This document shows positions 8,149-16,855 of a DNA stretch of 64,000 nt, one piece after another. The notes under the pieces are model-generated. The model saw only the letters and a list, made by a program, of their open reading frames with translations, was not told the origin of the DNA and searched no databases. The DNA comes from Streptomyces camponoticapitis. Lineage in GTDB: Bacteria > Actinomycetota > Actinomycetes > Streptomycetales > Streptomycetaceae. Made by a program: the position numbers and the translations under genes. The DNA lies in assembly GCF_014646115.1 (NCBI RefSeq), contig NZ_BMMV01000017.1, positions 62,001 through 126,000 of the forward strand, read 5' to 3'. The stretch's first letter is position 1; every line of letters starts with the position of its first letter.

Positions 8149-8201
8149 CCGCCGTTCGGATCGTGCCGGGCCCATGGGCCCGCGGGCGATTCGAACGGCG
8201 G
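8149..8201 (+). terminator. Hairpin terminator after the OFA transporter pair
   Basis: CCGCCGTTCG at 8149-8158 pairs with CGAACGGCGG at 8192-8201; an inner GGGCCCATGGGCCC palindrome lies in the loop. It begins 8 bases after the small-subunit stop. Confidence 0.65.
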
Positions 8202-8337
8202 TCACCCGGACGACGCCTGATGATCCGGAGTCTCCAAGAGGAGGCGGGGAATCCTGTTGGGTCGCCTGCCCCCGTACTCGTGAGTCGCTGACGAGACTGG
8301 GAATCTCCTGACGTCGACCGAGAAGGAGGTCCCGGGG

Positions 8338-9285
8338 ATGACCGGCACTCGTATCGCCGCGCTGGGGCACTACCAGCCCGCCAAGGTGCTCACCAACGAC
8401 GACCTGGCGGCCATGGTCGACACCAGTGATGAGTGGATCAGGAGCCGCGTCGGCATCAGAACACGGCATGTGGCCGGGCCCGACGAGCCGGTGGACGAGC
8501 TGGCGGCGCACGCCGCCGCCAAGGCACTCGCCGCGGCCGGCCTCACGCCCACGGACATCGACCTCGTCCTGGTCGCCACCTCCACCGCGATCGACCGGTC
8601 CCCGAACATGGCCGCCCGTGTCGCCGCCCGGCTCTCCATGGGCTCACCGGCCGTGATGGACCTCAACGTGGTCTGCGCCGGTTTCACCCACGCGCTCGCC
8701 ACCGCGGACCACGCCGTACGGGCCGGAGCGGCGACCCGCGCGCTCGTCATCGGCGCGGACAAGATGGCCGACATCGCCGACTGGACCGACCGCTCCACCT
8801 GCGTCCTGCTCGGTGACGGCGCGGGCGCGGCGGTCGTCGAGGCGGTCCGGCCGGACGAGGAGCCGGGCATCGGCCCGGTGCTGTGGGGCTCGGTCCCCGA
8901 GATGGGCAACGCCGTACGGATCGAGGGCACCCCGCCCCGCTTCGCCCAGGAGGGCCAGTCCGTCTACCGCTGGGCCACCACCCGGCTGCCGCCGATCGCC
9001 CGCAAGGTGTGCGAGCGCGCGGGCATCGCCCCCGAGGACCTGGCCGCCGTCGTGCTGCACCAGGCCAATCTGCGGATCATCGAACCCGTCGCCCAGAAGA
9101 TCGGCGCGGTCAACGCCGTCATCGCGCGCGATGTCGTGGACTCCGGAAACACCTCGGCCGCGTCCATCCCCATGGCGCTGTCCAAACTGGTGGAGCGCGG
9201 TGAGGTGGAATCGGGCGCTCCCGCGCTCCTCTTCGGGTTTGGCGGGAATCTCTCTTACGCCGGCCAGGTCATCCGCTGCCCCTGA
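8338..9285 (+). CDS. Beta-ketoacyl-ACP synthase III (FabH) family protein
   Basis: Thiolase-fold condensing enzyme of 315 residues. The catalytic triad is visible: Cys in DLNVVCAGF (about residue 111), His in VVLHQANLRI (about 241) and Asn in DSGNTSAAS (about 271). The N-terminal TSDEWIRSRVGIRTRH is typical of KAS III. FabH enzymes condense an acyl-CoA with malonyl-ACP to start fatty-acid or polyketide chains; close relatives can be acyl-transferring or CoA-thioester-trimming enzymes. It stands alone, with no ACP or other fab gene nearby, between the OFA transporter and the GntR regulator, so a housekeeping fatty-acid role is unlikely. The start is certain from AGAAGGAGGT before the ATG. The substrate is unknown. 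Confidence 0.82.
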   Translation: MTGTRIAALGHYQPAKVLTNDDLAAMVDTSDEWIRSRVGIRTRHVAGPDEPVDELAAHAAAKALAAAGLTPTDIDLVLVATSTAIDRSPNMAARVAARLSMGSPAVMDLNVVCAGFTHALATADHAVRAGAATRALVIGADKMADIADWTDRSTCVLLGDGAGAAVVEAVRPDEEPGIGPVLWGSVPEMGNAVRIEGTPPRFAQEGQSVYRWATTRLPPIARKVCERAGIAPEDLAAVVLHQANLRIIEPVAQKIGAVNAVIARDVVDSGNTSAASIPMALSKLVERGEVESGAPALLFGFGGNLSYAGQVIRCP

Positions 9286-9300
9286 GCGCTACGGTTCTCG

Positions 9301-9316
9301 GTAGACTGTAGACGAT
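9301..9316 (+). promoter_or_regulatory. Candidate autoregulatory GntR operator
   Basis: GTAGACTGTAGACGAT; the ACTGTAGACGAT portion (9305-9316) matches the panE-side motif ACTGTAGACAAT at 11 of 12 bases. It lies 50-62 bases upstream of the regulator's two possible starts, in the same orientation relative to the gene as at fdh, oxc, panE-like and sucC. Confidence 0.6.
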
Positions 9317-9366
9317 AGCCAATCGTTGCCGTCTGTTGCCGGGGTCTTTGCCGCAGATCAGCCAGG

Positions 9367-10062
9367 ATGGGGGACCGCATGTTGTCCGCAGGACTGCCAC
9401 AGGGCTCAGTGCCCAAGCTCGAACGCCCCGGCCCGCTGCGCGAGCGCGTCTACGAGGCCCTGCTGGAGCTCATCACCGTCCGCCAACTGCGGCCGGGACA
9501 GCATCTGGTGGAGAGCGAACTCGCCGGTCATCTCGGCGTGTCCCGGCAGCCGGTACGCGAGGCACTCCAGCGGCTGAACACCGAGGGGTGGGTCGATCTC
9601 CGGCCCGCCCAGGGCGCGTTCGTCCATGAGCCGACCGAGGCGGAGGCCGACCAGCTGCTCTCCGTCCGTACGCTCCTTGAGGCCGAGGCGGCGAGGCTTG
9701 CCGCCGCGAACTCGGGCTCGGCGGGCATCGCCGCGCTGGAGGCGCTCTGCGCCAAGGGCGAGCAGTCGGTGGCCGACGACGACGTGGATCTCACGGTCGC
9801 GACGAACGCGGCGTTCCACGCGAAGGTGATGGAGCTGGCGGGAAACGTTGTCCTGGCGGAGCTCGCGGCGCAGGTGGACCGCCGGGTGCGCTGGTACTAC
9901 ACACCGGTGGCGCGGCAGCGCGGCAAGCAGTCCTGGATCGAGCACCGGGCCCTGATCGCGGCGATCTCGGCACGGGACGAGCGCGCGGCCACGGAGGTCA
10001 TGCGCTCCCACACGGAGCAGACGCGCACCACGTACCACCACCGCGGGGACACCCAGGTCTGA
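9367..10062 (+). CDS. GntR-family regulator, FadR/FCD subfamily; likely regulator of the oxalate/formate genes
   Basis: DNA-binding protein of 231 residues. The winged helix occupies about residues 15-85 (LRERVYEALLELI, then ESELAGHLGVSRQPVREALQRL as recognition region, given in part). The FCD effector domain spans about 90-215, with three metal-ligand-type histidines in NAAFHAKV, IEHRAL and MRSHTEQ. FCD regulators bind small carboxylates, often through a metal, which suits oxalate, glyoxylate or a CoA-derived acid. The regulator sits beside the left oxalate block and carries the shared motif in its own promoter. ATG 9379 (MLSAGLPQ) has a better-spaced GGGGGA site than ATG 9367, so the true protein may be 4 residues shorter. 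Repressor or activator role cannot be told from sequence. Confidence 0.88.
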   Translation: MGDRMLSAGLPQGSVPKLERPGPLRERVYEALLELITVRQLRPGQHLVESELAGHLGVSRQPVREALQRLNTEGWVDLRPAQGAFVHEPTEAEADQLLSVRTLLEAEAARLAAANSGSAGIAALEALCAKGEQSVADDDVDLTVATNAAFHAKVMELAGNVVLAELAAQVDRRVRWYYTPVARQRGKQSWIEHRALIAAISARDERAATEVMRSHTEQTRTTYHHRGDTQV

Positions 10063-10089
10063 CCGTATTCGCACGTGTGCAGTCGCAGA

Positions 10090-10124
10090 GCGAGGCGCCT
10101 CCGCCCGGTCGGGGAGGCGTCTTT
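10090..10124 (+). terminator. Terminator after gntR
   Basis: GAGGCGCCTCC pairs with GGAGGCGTCTT across a short loop, followed by TTCG. It lies about 30 bases past the gntR stop. Confidence 0.7.
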
Positions 10125-10166
10125 CGTATGTCCGGCGACGGATCATGGGCCAGGTGCCGCGAAACG

Positions 10167-10192
10167 CCTTTGTCCTGACTGTGGAGAAAGTT
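10167..10192 (+). promoter_or_regulatory. Shared 10-6-10 box upstream of the ROK gene
   Basis: CCTTTGTCCT, 6 bases, GGAGAAAGTT. The same layout recurs at 17924-17949 and 21975-22000. An additional inverted copy of the right half (AACTTCTTCCC, 10210-10220) follows here. A plausible -10 (TACGTT, 10239-10244) begins 47 bases after the box. This suggests ROK autoregulation. Confidence 0.6.
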
Positions 10193-10315
10193 AGGAGCGA
10201 TTCCTGCTCAACTTCTTCCCACTCGGGGAAAGCGCTGCTACGTTCCCCTCGAAAGCCCGTCGAAACGACACCGACGTAGCGACGCATCACACAGCCGAGA
10301 GGCGGGGAGGGGCGC

Positions 10316-11506
10316 GTGAGACGTATGACCGCACGACCCGCGAACGCTCATCAGGCGCGACTGCTCCGGCTCTTGCGTGACGGTGGGCCCAACTCCCGCG
10401 CCCAGCTCGGCGATCAGGTCGACCTCTCCCGCTCCAAGCTCGCCGTCGAGGTCGACCGGCTGCTGGAGACAGGGCTCGTCGTCGCCGACGGACTCGCGGC
10501 GTCGCGCGGCGGCCGCCGCTCTCACAACATCCGGCTCGCGCCCGCCCTCCGCTTCCTCGGGGTGGACATCGGCGCCACGTCCATCGACGTCGCCGTCACC
10601 AACGCCGAACTCGAAGTGCTCGGACACGTCAACCATCCCATGGACGTCCGCGAGGGCCCGGTCGCCGTCTTCGAGCAGGTGCTCGCGATGGCCGCCAAGC
10701 TCAGGGCCTCGGGCCTCGCCGACGGTTACGACGGCGCCGGCATCGGCGTTCCGGGTCCGGTCCGCTTCCCCGAAGGCGTCCCGGTCGCGCCACCGATCAT
10801 GCCCGGCTGGGACGGTTTCCCCGTACGCGAGGCCCTCAGCCAGGACCTCGGCTGCCCCGTCATGGTCGACAACGACGTGAATCTGATGGCGATGGGCGAG
10901 CAGCACGCGGGCGTCGCACGCTCCGTGGGCGACTTCCTCTGCGTCAAGATCGGTACCGGTATCGGCTGCGGCATCGTGGTCGGCGGCGAGGTCTACCGGG
11001 GCACCACCGGCAGCGCGGGCGACATCGGCCATATCCGGGTCGAGCCCGACGGGCGCGCCTGTGTCTGCGGCAACAGGGGTTGCCTGGAAGCCCACTTCAG
11101 CGGTGCCGCGCTGGCCAGGGACGCCGAGGACGCCGCCCGTACGGGCCGTTCCGCCGAACTCGCCGCGCGCCTCGAAGCGGCCGGCCGGCTCACCGCCGCC
11201 GATGTCGCCGTGGCCGCCGCGGCCGGCGACCCCACCGCCCTCCACCTCATCCGCGAGGGCGGCAACCGGGTCGGCCAGGTCATCGCCGGACTCGTCAGCT
11301 TCTTCAACCCGGCCCTCGTCGTGATCGGCGGCGGGGTGACCGGCCTCGGCCACACCCTGCTGGCCAGCGTCCGCACCCAGGTCTACCGCCAGTCGCTCCC
11401 GCTGGCCACCGGCAATCTTCCCATCGTGCTGGGGGAGTTGGGACCGACCGCCGGAGTCACCGGAGCGGCCCGCCTGATCAGCGACCACCTCTTCTCCCCG
11501 GCCTGA
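10316..11506 (+). CDS. ROK-family transcriptional regulator
   Basis: Protein of 396 residues with an N-terminal MarR-like winged helix (about 10-75: ARLLRLLRDGGPNSRAQLG, LSRSKLAVEVDRLLE) and a sugar-kinase-like ROK domain. The ATP-site remnant reads GVDIGATSIDVAV. The ROK zinc motif CVCGNRGCLEAHFS is intact, after the sugar-contacting GDIGHIRV. ROK repressors sense sugars or sugar phosphates. Its position directly upstream of an RbsABC-type importer, and its box shared with two secreted sugar enzymes, make it the likely regulator of the whole 10-26 kb block. GTG 10316 follows GGGGAGGGG. The effector is unknown; a 3-keto-sugar or disaccharide is inferred from the operon. Confidence 0.9.
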   Translation: MRRMTARPANAHQARLLRLLRDGGPNSRAQLGDQVDLSRSKLAVEVDRLLETGLVVADGLAASRGGRRSHNIRLAPALRFLGVDIGATSIDVAVTNAELEVLGHVNHPMDVREGPVAVFEQVLAMAAKLRASGLADGYDGAGIGVPGPVRFPEGVPVAPPIMPGWDGFPVREALSQDLGCPVMVDNDVNLMAMGEQHAGVARSVGDFLCVKIGTGIGCGIVVGGEVYRGTTGSAGDIGHIRVEPDGRACVCGNRGCLEAHFSGAALARDAEDAARTGRSAELAARLEAAGRLTAADVAVAAAAGDPTALHLIREGGNRVGQVIAGLVSFFNPALVVIGGGVTGLGHTLLASVRTQVYRQSLPLATGNLPIVLGELGPTAGVTGAARLISDHLFSPA

Positions 11507-11725
11507 CCCCGGTGAACCCGGAGCCAGGCCGTACGGCACACGCTTCATCCGCACAACCGAAATAACAGCAAAAGACATAACAAAAGCATCACCGGTCACG
11601 GCGTCATCCAGCTCCCGGCGCCACGCGCACCACCCGCACCGAGCCGCACCACCCGCACCTCGCACCGCCCAGTTCCGCACGCCCGCAAGCCCGCTCACCG
11701 GCCGCATCCGCCGAGGGGATACGCC
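11507..11725 (+). promoter_or_regulatory. Gene-free region carrying the probable importer promoter
   Basis: No ORF with coding character. A markedly A-rich island at about 11560-11595 (ACCGAAATAACAGCAAAAGA then CATAACAAAAGCATC) stands out against the GC-rich background and is the most likely promoter/operator zone for the ABC importer. The 10-6-10 box is not present here. A separate promoter from the ROK gene is therefore possible. Confidence 0.4.
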
Positions 11726-13258
11726 ATGGCACCAGCACCACCCGAAGGCCACCTGCTCACCATGTCCGGCATCACCAAGCTGTTCCCGGGCGTCCGCGCC
11801 CTGGACGGCGTGGACCTGGAGGTCCAGGCAGGCGAAGTCCACTGTCTGCTCGGCCAGAACGGGGCCGGCAAGTCCACACTCATCAAGGTGCTCGCCGGCG
11901 CGCACCAGCCCGACGACGGTGTCATCACCTGGCGCGGCGAAGAGGTCCAGCTCAAGTCACCCATCGCGGCGATGAAGCTCGGCATCGCGACCATCTACCA
12001 GGAACTCGACCTGGTCGAGGGCCTGTCGGTCGCCGAGAACATCTTCCTCGGGCATGAGCCGACGTCCGCCGGTTTCATCGTCAAGGGCGGCGAGGCCAGG
12101 GCCGCCGCCACCGCGCTGCTCGCGCGTCTCGGCCACCCCGAGATCCCCGCGAGCCGGCAGGTCGGTGAACTCTCCGCCGCACACCAGCAGATCGTCTCCA
12201 TGGCCCGCGCGCTCTCCCACGACGTACGCCTCATCGTGATGGACGAGCCGTCGGCGGCGCTCGACCCGGACGAGGTCGACAACCTCTTCCGTATCGTCGA
12301 GACACTCACCGCCGACGGTGTCGCCGTCATCTACATCTCCCACCGGCTGGAGGAGATCCGCCGGATCGGCGACCGGGTGACCGTCATCAAGGACGGCCGT
12401 ACCGTGGCCGTGGGCCTGCCCGCGAAGGAGACCCCCACCAGCGAGGTCGTCTCCCTGATGACCGGCCGGAAGGTCGCGTACGTCTTCCCCGACCGCCCGT
12501 CGGTCGCCGACGCCCCGCGCGGCGAGCCCGTACTGCGGACCGAAGGACTCACCAGGGAGGGCGAGTTCGAACCGGTCGACCTCGAACTGAGGCCCGGCGA
12601 GATCGTCGGACTCGCGGGACTCGTGGGCTCGGGACGCTCCGAGATCCTGGAGACCATCTTCGGCGCCCGCAAGCCCACGGCCGGCCGGGTGCTGGTCGAC
12701 GGCCAGGAGCTGAAGCCCGGCAGTGTCCGCGCCGCCGTACGCGCCGGACTCGGCCTCGCCCCCGAGGAGCGCAAGGCCCAGGCCCTGCTGCTCATCGAGT
12801 CGGTCACCCGCAACGTGTCGGTGTCCTCACTCTCCCGGTTCTCCCGCGGCGGCTGGCTCGACAGCTCCGCCGAGCGCAAGGCCGCCAGGGGCGCGACCCA
12901 GGAGCTCTCCCTGCGCCCCGACAACCCCGACGCCGTCATCCGCACCCTGTCCGGCGGCAACCAGCAGAAGGCGGTCCTGGCCCGCTGGCTGCTGCGCGGC
13001 TGCCGGGTGCTGCTTCTCGACGAACCCACCCGCGGTGTGGACGTCGGCGCGCGCGCCGAGCTCTACGCCGTGATCCGCCGGCTGGCCGACGAAGGCCTCG
13101 CCGTACTTCTCGTCTCCAGCGAGGTCCCCGAGGTCCTTGGCCTCGCCGACCGGGTGCTGGTGCTCCGGGAGGGCCGTGTCGTCCACACGTCACCGGCCCA
13201 GGAGCTGGACGAGCACCGTGTACTCGACCTTGTGATGGAAGGGAGCCCGACGCCATGA
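11726..13258 (+). CDS. Sugar ABC transporter ATPase, RbsA-type (two nucleotide-binding domains)
   Basis: Protein of 510 residues with two ABC domains in tandem, as in ribose/xylose-type (CUT2) importers. Domain 1 has Walker A GQNGAGKST near residue 45 and Walker B LIVMDEPSAALD; domain 2 has a degenerate glycine loop GLVGSGRSE and the signature LSGGNQQK followed by LLLDEPTRGVD. The degenerate second Walker A is normal for the family. It drives uptake through the permease encoded next, whose ATG overlaps this stop (ATGA). No second permease gene is seen, so the permease probably acts as a homodimer. Confidence 0.93.
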   Translation: MAPAPPEGHLLTMSGITKLFPGVRALDGVDLEVQAGEVHCLLGQNGAGKSTLIKVLAGAHQPDDGVITWRGEEVQLKSPIAAMKLGIATIYQELDLVEGLSVAENIFLGHEPTSAGFIVKGGEARAAATALLARLGHPEIPASRQVGELSAAHQQIVSMARALSHDVRLIVMDEPSAALDPDEVDNLFRIVETLTADGVAVIYISHRLEEIRRIGDRVTVIKDGRTVAVGLPAKETPTSEVVSLMTGRKVAYVFPDRPSVADAPRGEPVLRTEGLTREGEFEPVDLELRPGEIVGLAGLVGSGRSEILETIFGARKPTAGRVLVDGQELKPGSVRAAVRAGLGLAPEERKAQALLLIESVTRNVSVSSLSRFSRGGWLDSSAERKAARGATQELSLRPDNPDAVIRTLSGGNQQKAVLARWLLRGCRVLLLDEPTRGVDVGARAELYAVIRRLADEGLAVLLVSSEVPEVLGLADRVLVLREGRVVHTSPAQELDEHRVLDLVMEGSPTP

Positions 13259-14328
13259 AACAGCCTGCCTCTGAGGCGCAGCAGGGCGGGCCCGACGCCG
13301 CACCCGCCGCCGACGCCGCACCCGTGCCGCTGACCAAGCCCGCCGGAAAGACCCCGGGAGGATCCGGGAGCCGGCCGCCGCTCGGGCTGCGTCTCGATTT
13401 CCGGACGCTCTCGCTGCTCGGCGTGCTCGCCGTCCTGATAATCGTCGGCGGTGCCACCAAGCCCGACGCGTTCCTGGCGACCAGCAACCTCCAGCTGGTC
13501 CTCACCCAGGCGTCGATCATCGGTGTCGTCACCGTCGGCATGACGTTCGTCATCACCAGCGGCGGCATCGACCTGTCGGTCGGCGCGATCGTGGCCCTGG
13601 CATCGGTGTGGGCGACAACCCTGGCGACCCAGGAGTACGGCTTCGCCGGCATCCTGTTCACCGCGATCATCGTGGGTCTGGCCTGTGGTCTGGTCAACGG
13701 AGTGCTGATCGCGTACGGCGGGATGGCACCGTTCATCGCGACGCTCGCGATCATGGCGTCCGCCCGTGGTCTGGCCCTTCTCATCACCGAAGGCAACACG
13801 CAGATCGTCACCCTGAAGTCGGTGCTCGACCTCGCCGCGCGTGACTCGTACATCCTCGGGATCCCACCGCTCGTCATCATCTTCGCGGTGGTGACGGTGG
13901 TCGGCTGGCTGCTGCTCAACCGCACGACCTTCGGCCGCCGCACGATCGCGGTCGGCGGCAACGCGGAGGCGACCCGGCTCGCCGGTATCGACGTCCGCAG
14001 GCAGCGGCTGTATCTGTATCTGTTCTCCGGCCTGTGCTGCGGTATCGCGGCCTTCATGCTGATCGTGCTCTCCGGCTCCGGACAGAACACGAACGGCAAC
14101 CTCTACGAGCTCGACGCCATCGCGGCGGCGATCATCGGCGGCACCCTGCTCAGCGGTGGCCGCGGCACGATCGTCGGCTCCGTACTCGGTGTCCTGATCT
14201 TCACCACGATCACCAACATCTTCGCGCTCAACAACCTGCAGAGCGACGTCCAGCAGATCGCCAAGGGCGCGATCATCGTGGCCGCCGTACTTGTCCAGAG
14301 CCGCACGGCGCGCCACGGCGAGGCCTGA
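13255..14328 (+). CDS. Sugar ABC transporter permease, RbsC-type
   Basis: Integral membrane protein of 357 residues with a Pro/Ala-rich cytoplasmic N-terminus of about 45 residues and eight to ten hydrophobic segments. The family signature TSGGIDLSVGAIVALASVW and the late NLYELDAIAAAIIGGTLLSGGRG match BPD_transp_2 permeases of ribose, xylose and autoinducer importers. It overlaps the ATPase gene by 4 bases and precedes the binding-protein gene by 79 bases. Confidence 0.93.
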   Translation: MKQPASEAQQGGPDAAPAADAAPVPLTKPAGKTPGGSGSRPPLGLRLDFRTLSLLGVLAVLIIVGGATKPDAFLATSNLQLVLTQASIIGVVTVGMTFVITSGGIDLSVGAIVALASVWATTLATQEYGFAGILFTAIIVGLACGLVNGVLIAYGGMAPFIATLAIMASARGLALLITEGNTQIVTLKSVLDLAARDSYILGIPPLVIIFAVVTVVGWLLLNRTTFGRRTIAVGGNAEATRLAGIDVRRQRLYLYLFSGLCCGIAAFMLIVLSGSGQNTNGNLYELDAIAAAIIGGTLLSGGRGTIVGSVLGVLIFTTITNIFALNNLQSDVQQIAKGAIIVAAVLVQSRTARHGEA

Positions 14329-14407
14329 CCTCGTTGCCCCGGGGCTCCGCCTCGTAACCGCTTCCGACGTACCGCTCCATCCGCTCACTTGAAGGGGACG
14401 AACCGCC

Positions 14408-15442
14408 ATGCCAGAGACGAGCCGCAGAGGCCTGCTGTTCGGCACCGCCGCGATTTCCGCGGGTGCCTTCCTCACCGCCTGCACCAGCAACGAGAAGAAG
14501 GACGAGCCCGCGGCGAACGACGAGCCCGCGGCCGACGACAAGCCCGGCAAGCCGGTCACCATCGGCTTCGCCGGCCCCCAGGCCGACCACGGCTGGCTCA
14601 ACGCGATCAACGACAACGCCCGCAATCAGGCGAAGAAGTACTCGGACGTCACCCTCGACATCACCGAGGGCTCGAACGACACCGCCGCCCAGATCGGCCA
14701 GATCGACGCCCTGATCAACAAGAAGGTCGACGTCCTGGTGATCCTGCCGGCCGACGGCAAGGCCCTCACCCAGGCCGGTCTCAAGGCGATGCGCGCGGGC
14801 ATCCCCGTCATCAACCTGGACCGGATCTTCGCCGACCCGCAGGCGTTCCGCTGCTACGTCGGCGGCGACAACTACGGCATGGGCGTCAACGCCGGCAACT
14901 ACATCGGCGAGAAGCTGAAGGACAAGGCGGGCGCCACCGTCATCGAACTGTCGGGCCCCGACAGCCTGGAGCTGACCAAGCAGCGCACCCAGGGCTTCGA
15001 CGACGCGCTCGCGAACTACCCGAACATCAAGAAGGTCGCCCGCCAGGCGGCCGACTTCACCGTCGAGTCCGGCCAGGCCAAGATGGCCCAGCTGCTCCAG
15101 GCGCAGTCCAAGTTCGACGCCCTGTGGAACCACGACGACGACCAGGGTGTCGGCGCGCTGCGCGCCATCGACCAGGCCGGCCGTGACGGCTTCCTGATGG
15201 TCGGCGGCGCCGGTGCCAAGTCGGCGATGGACGCCATCAAGGCGGACAACAGCGTCCTGAAGGCGACGGTGCTCTACCCGCCGATCATGGCCTCGTCGGC
15301 GATCGACCTCGCCCGTGCGCTGGGCCAGGGCAAGGGCGTGAGCGGTATGGCCGGTCTGGAGATCCCGGCCCAGGTCACCCTGTTCTCGGCGGTCGTCGAC
15401 AAGACGAACATCGACGAGTACCTGCCCCAGGGATTCAGCTGA
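14408..15442 (+). CDS. Sugar-binding lipoprotein of the ABC importer (RbsB-like)
   Basis: Extracellular receptor of 344 residues. The N-terminus has an arginine pair and FGTAAISAGAFLTAC, a lipobox with the acylated Cys at about residue 25; the SRRGLLFG stretch suggests Tat export. An Asp/Glu/Ala/Pro-rich tether follows, then a periplasmic-binding-protein type 1 fold (VTIGFAGPQADHGWLN through ALINKKVDVLVILPADGKA, given in part). The GGDNYGMGVNAGNYIGEKL segment is typical of ribose-type receptors. It delivers its ligand to the permease at 13255-14328. Gene order ATPase, permease, receptor and the following oxidoreductase suggest a modified sugar or cyclitol as ligand. Confidence 0.93.
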   Translation: MPETSRRGLLFGTAAISAGAFLTACTSNEKKDEPAANDEPAADDKPGKPVTIGFAGPQADHGWLNAINDNARNQAKKYSDVTLDITEGSNDTAAQIGQIDALINKKVDVLVILPADGKALTQAGLKAMRAGIPVINLDRIFADPQAFRCYVGGDNYGMGVNAGNYIGEKLKDKAGATVIELSGPDSLELTKQRTQGFDDALANYPNIKKVARQAADFTVESGQAKMAQLLQAQSKFDALWNHDDDQGVGALRAIDQAGRDGFLMVGGAGAKSAMDAIKADNSVLKATVLYPPIMASSAIDLARALGQGKGVSGMAGLEIPAQVTLFSAVVDKTNIDEYLPQGFS

Positions 15443-15459
15443 CCGGCTCGCCCAGCCAT

Positions 15460-15577
15460 GGCCTGGCGTGTGGATCCTGCCGGGCTCGCGGTCCCTGGTG
15501 CCGCGCCTCGCGGCGTTGCCGTCGGTCCACGGCACCAGACCCCGCTCCCTGATCCGGCCTGATCCACACGCCAGGCC
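15460..15577 (+). terminator. Large structured intergenic element (118 nt) between receptor and dehydrogenase genes
   Basis: Outer arms of 17 bases are exact reverse complements (15460-15476, GGCCTGGCGTGTGGATC, and 15561-15577). Inside, CTGGTGCCG pairs with CGGCACCAG. The whole gap can fold into one long hairpin. It probably acts as a partial terminator or mRNA-stabilising element that lowers expression of the enzymes relative to the receptor. Confidence 0.6.
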
Positions 15578-15616
15578 CGAGCCCCCACACGCGCGAGAGA
15601 CGAGGAGTACTCCCTT

Positions 15617-16843
15617 ATGACCAGCAGGGAAGCGTCGGAGAAGGAAGCCGGCGCACCGCCGCCACTCGGTATCGGCATGATCGGATACTCGTTCATGGGT
15701 GCCGCCCACTCCCAGGGCTGGCGCACGGCGGGACATGTCTTCGATCTGCCCATGCGGCCGGAGCTCGCCGCCATCTGCGGGCGGGACGAGGCGGCCGTCG
15801 CCAAGGCGGCCGACAAACTGGGCTGGGCCGCCGCCGAGACCGACTGGCGGGACCTCATCGCGCGTGACGACGTGCAGCTGGTCGACATCTGCACGCCGGG
15901 GGACAGCCACGCGGAGATCGCCATCGCCGCGCTGGAGGCGGGCAAGCACGTCCTGTGCGAGAAGCCGCTGGCCAACTCGGTGGCCGAGGCCGAGGCCATG
16001 GTCCGGGCCGCCGAAGCGGCCAGGTCCCGCGGCCAGTTGGCCATGGTGGGCTTCAACTACCGGCGCGTGCCCGCCATCGCGTACGCCCGCAAGCTGATCG
16101 AGGAGGGCAGGCTCGGCGCGCTCCGGCACGTACGGGTCACCTACCTCCAGGACTGGCTGGTCGACGCGGAGTTCCCCCTCACCTGGCGGCTCAAGCGTGA
16201 GCACGCGGGCTCGGGGGCGCTCGGCGACCTGGGCGCGCACATCGTGGACCTCGCACAGTTCCTCGCGGGGGAGCCGCTGGTCGGGGTCTCGGCGATGACC
16301 GAGACGTTCGTACGGGAGAGGCCGCTGCTCTCCGGGGCGTCGGCCGGTCTCTCGGCGTCCGGCGGTGCGGAGCTCGGCCCGGTCACGGTGGACGACGCAG
16401 CCCTGTTCACGGGGCGGCTCGCCTCGGGGGCGCTGGCGTCCTTCGAGGCCACCCGGATGGCGGCGGGACGCAAGAACGCGCTGCGGCTGGAGATCAACGG
16501 CGAGCGCGGTTCGCTCGCCTTCGATCTGGAGCGGCTCAACGAGCTGTCGTTCCACGACCAGTCGGAGCCCGCGGTCACCGCGGGATTCCGGCGGATCCTG
16601 GTCACCGAGTCCGAGCACCCGTACCTGGACGCCTGGTGGCCGCCGGGCCACGGGCTCGGCTACGAGCACACCTTCGTGCACCAGGCCAAGGATCTGGTCG
16701 AGGCGATCGCCGCCGGAACCGATCCCGCGCCCTCCTTCGCCGACGGTCTCCAGGTGCAGCGGGTCCTCGCGGCCGTGGAGGACAGCGCGGAGAAGAACGC
16801 CATCTACACATCCGTGCCGGCCCCGTCCGGAATCGAGTCTTGA
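15617..16843 (+). CDS. Gfo/Idh/MocA-family sugar dehydrogenase
   Basis: NAD(P)-dependent oxidoreductase of 408 residues. The Rossmann motif IGMIGYSFMGAAHSQGW is near residue 20, the family's catalytic-lysine motif CEKPLANS is near residue 115, and the C-terminal domain carries GSGALGDLGAHIVDLAQF with the usual Asp/His pair. Members oxidise sugars or inositols, often at C-3 (for example ThuB-type 3-keto-glucoside formation). The neighbouring TIM-barrel gene starts 13 bases later, and the two secreted proteins downstream end in 3-keto-disaccharide-hydrolase domains, so handling of a 3-keto sugar is the favoured inference. The ATG has an upstream GAGGAG site. Probably cytoplasmic: no signal peptide. 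Confidence 0.9.
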   Translation: MTSREASEKEAGAPPPLGIGMIGYSFMGAAHSQGWRTAGHVFDLPMRPELAAICGRDEAAVAKAADKLGWAAAETDWRDLIARDDVQLVDICTPGDSHAEIAIAALEAGKHVLCEKPLANSVAEAEAMVRAAEAARSRGQLAMVGFNYRRVPAIAYARKLIEEGRLGALRHVRVTYLQDWLVDAEFPLTWRLKREHAGSGALGDLGAHIVDLAQFLAGEPLVGVSAMTETFVRERPLLSGASAGLSASGGAELGPVTVDDAALFTGRLASGALASFEATRMAAGRKNALRLEINGERGSLAFDLERLNELSFHDQSEPAVTAGFRRILVTESEHPYLDAWWPPGHGLGYEHTFVHQAKDLVEAIAAGTDPAPSFADGLQVQRVLAAVEDSAEKNAIYTSVPAPSGIES

Positions 16844-16855
16844 GGGAAGGTCCGT

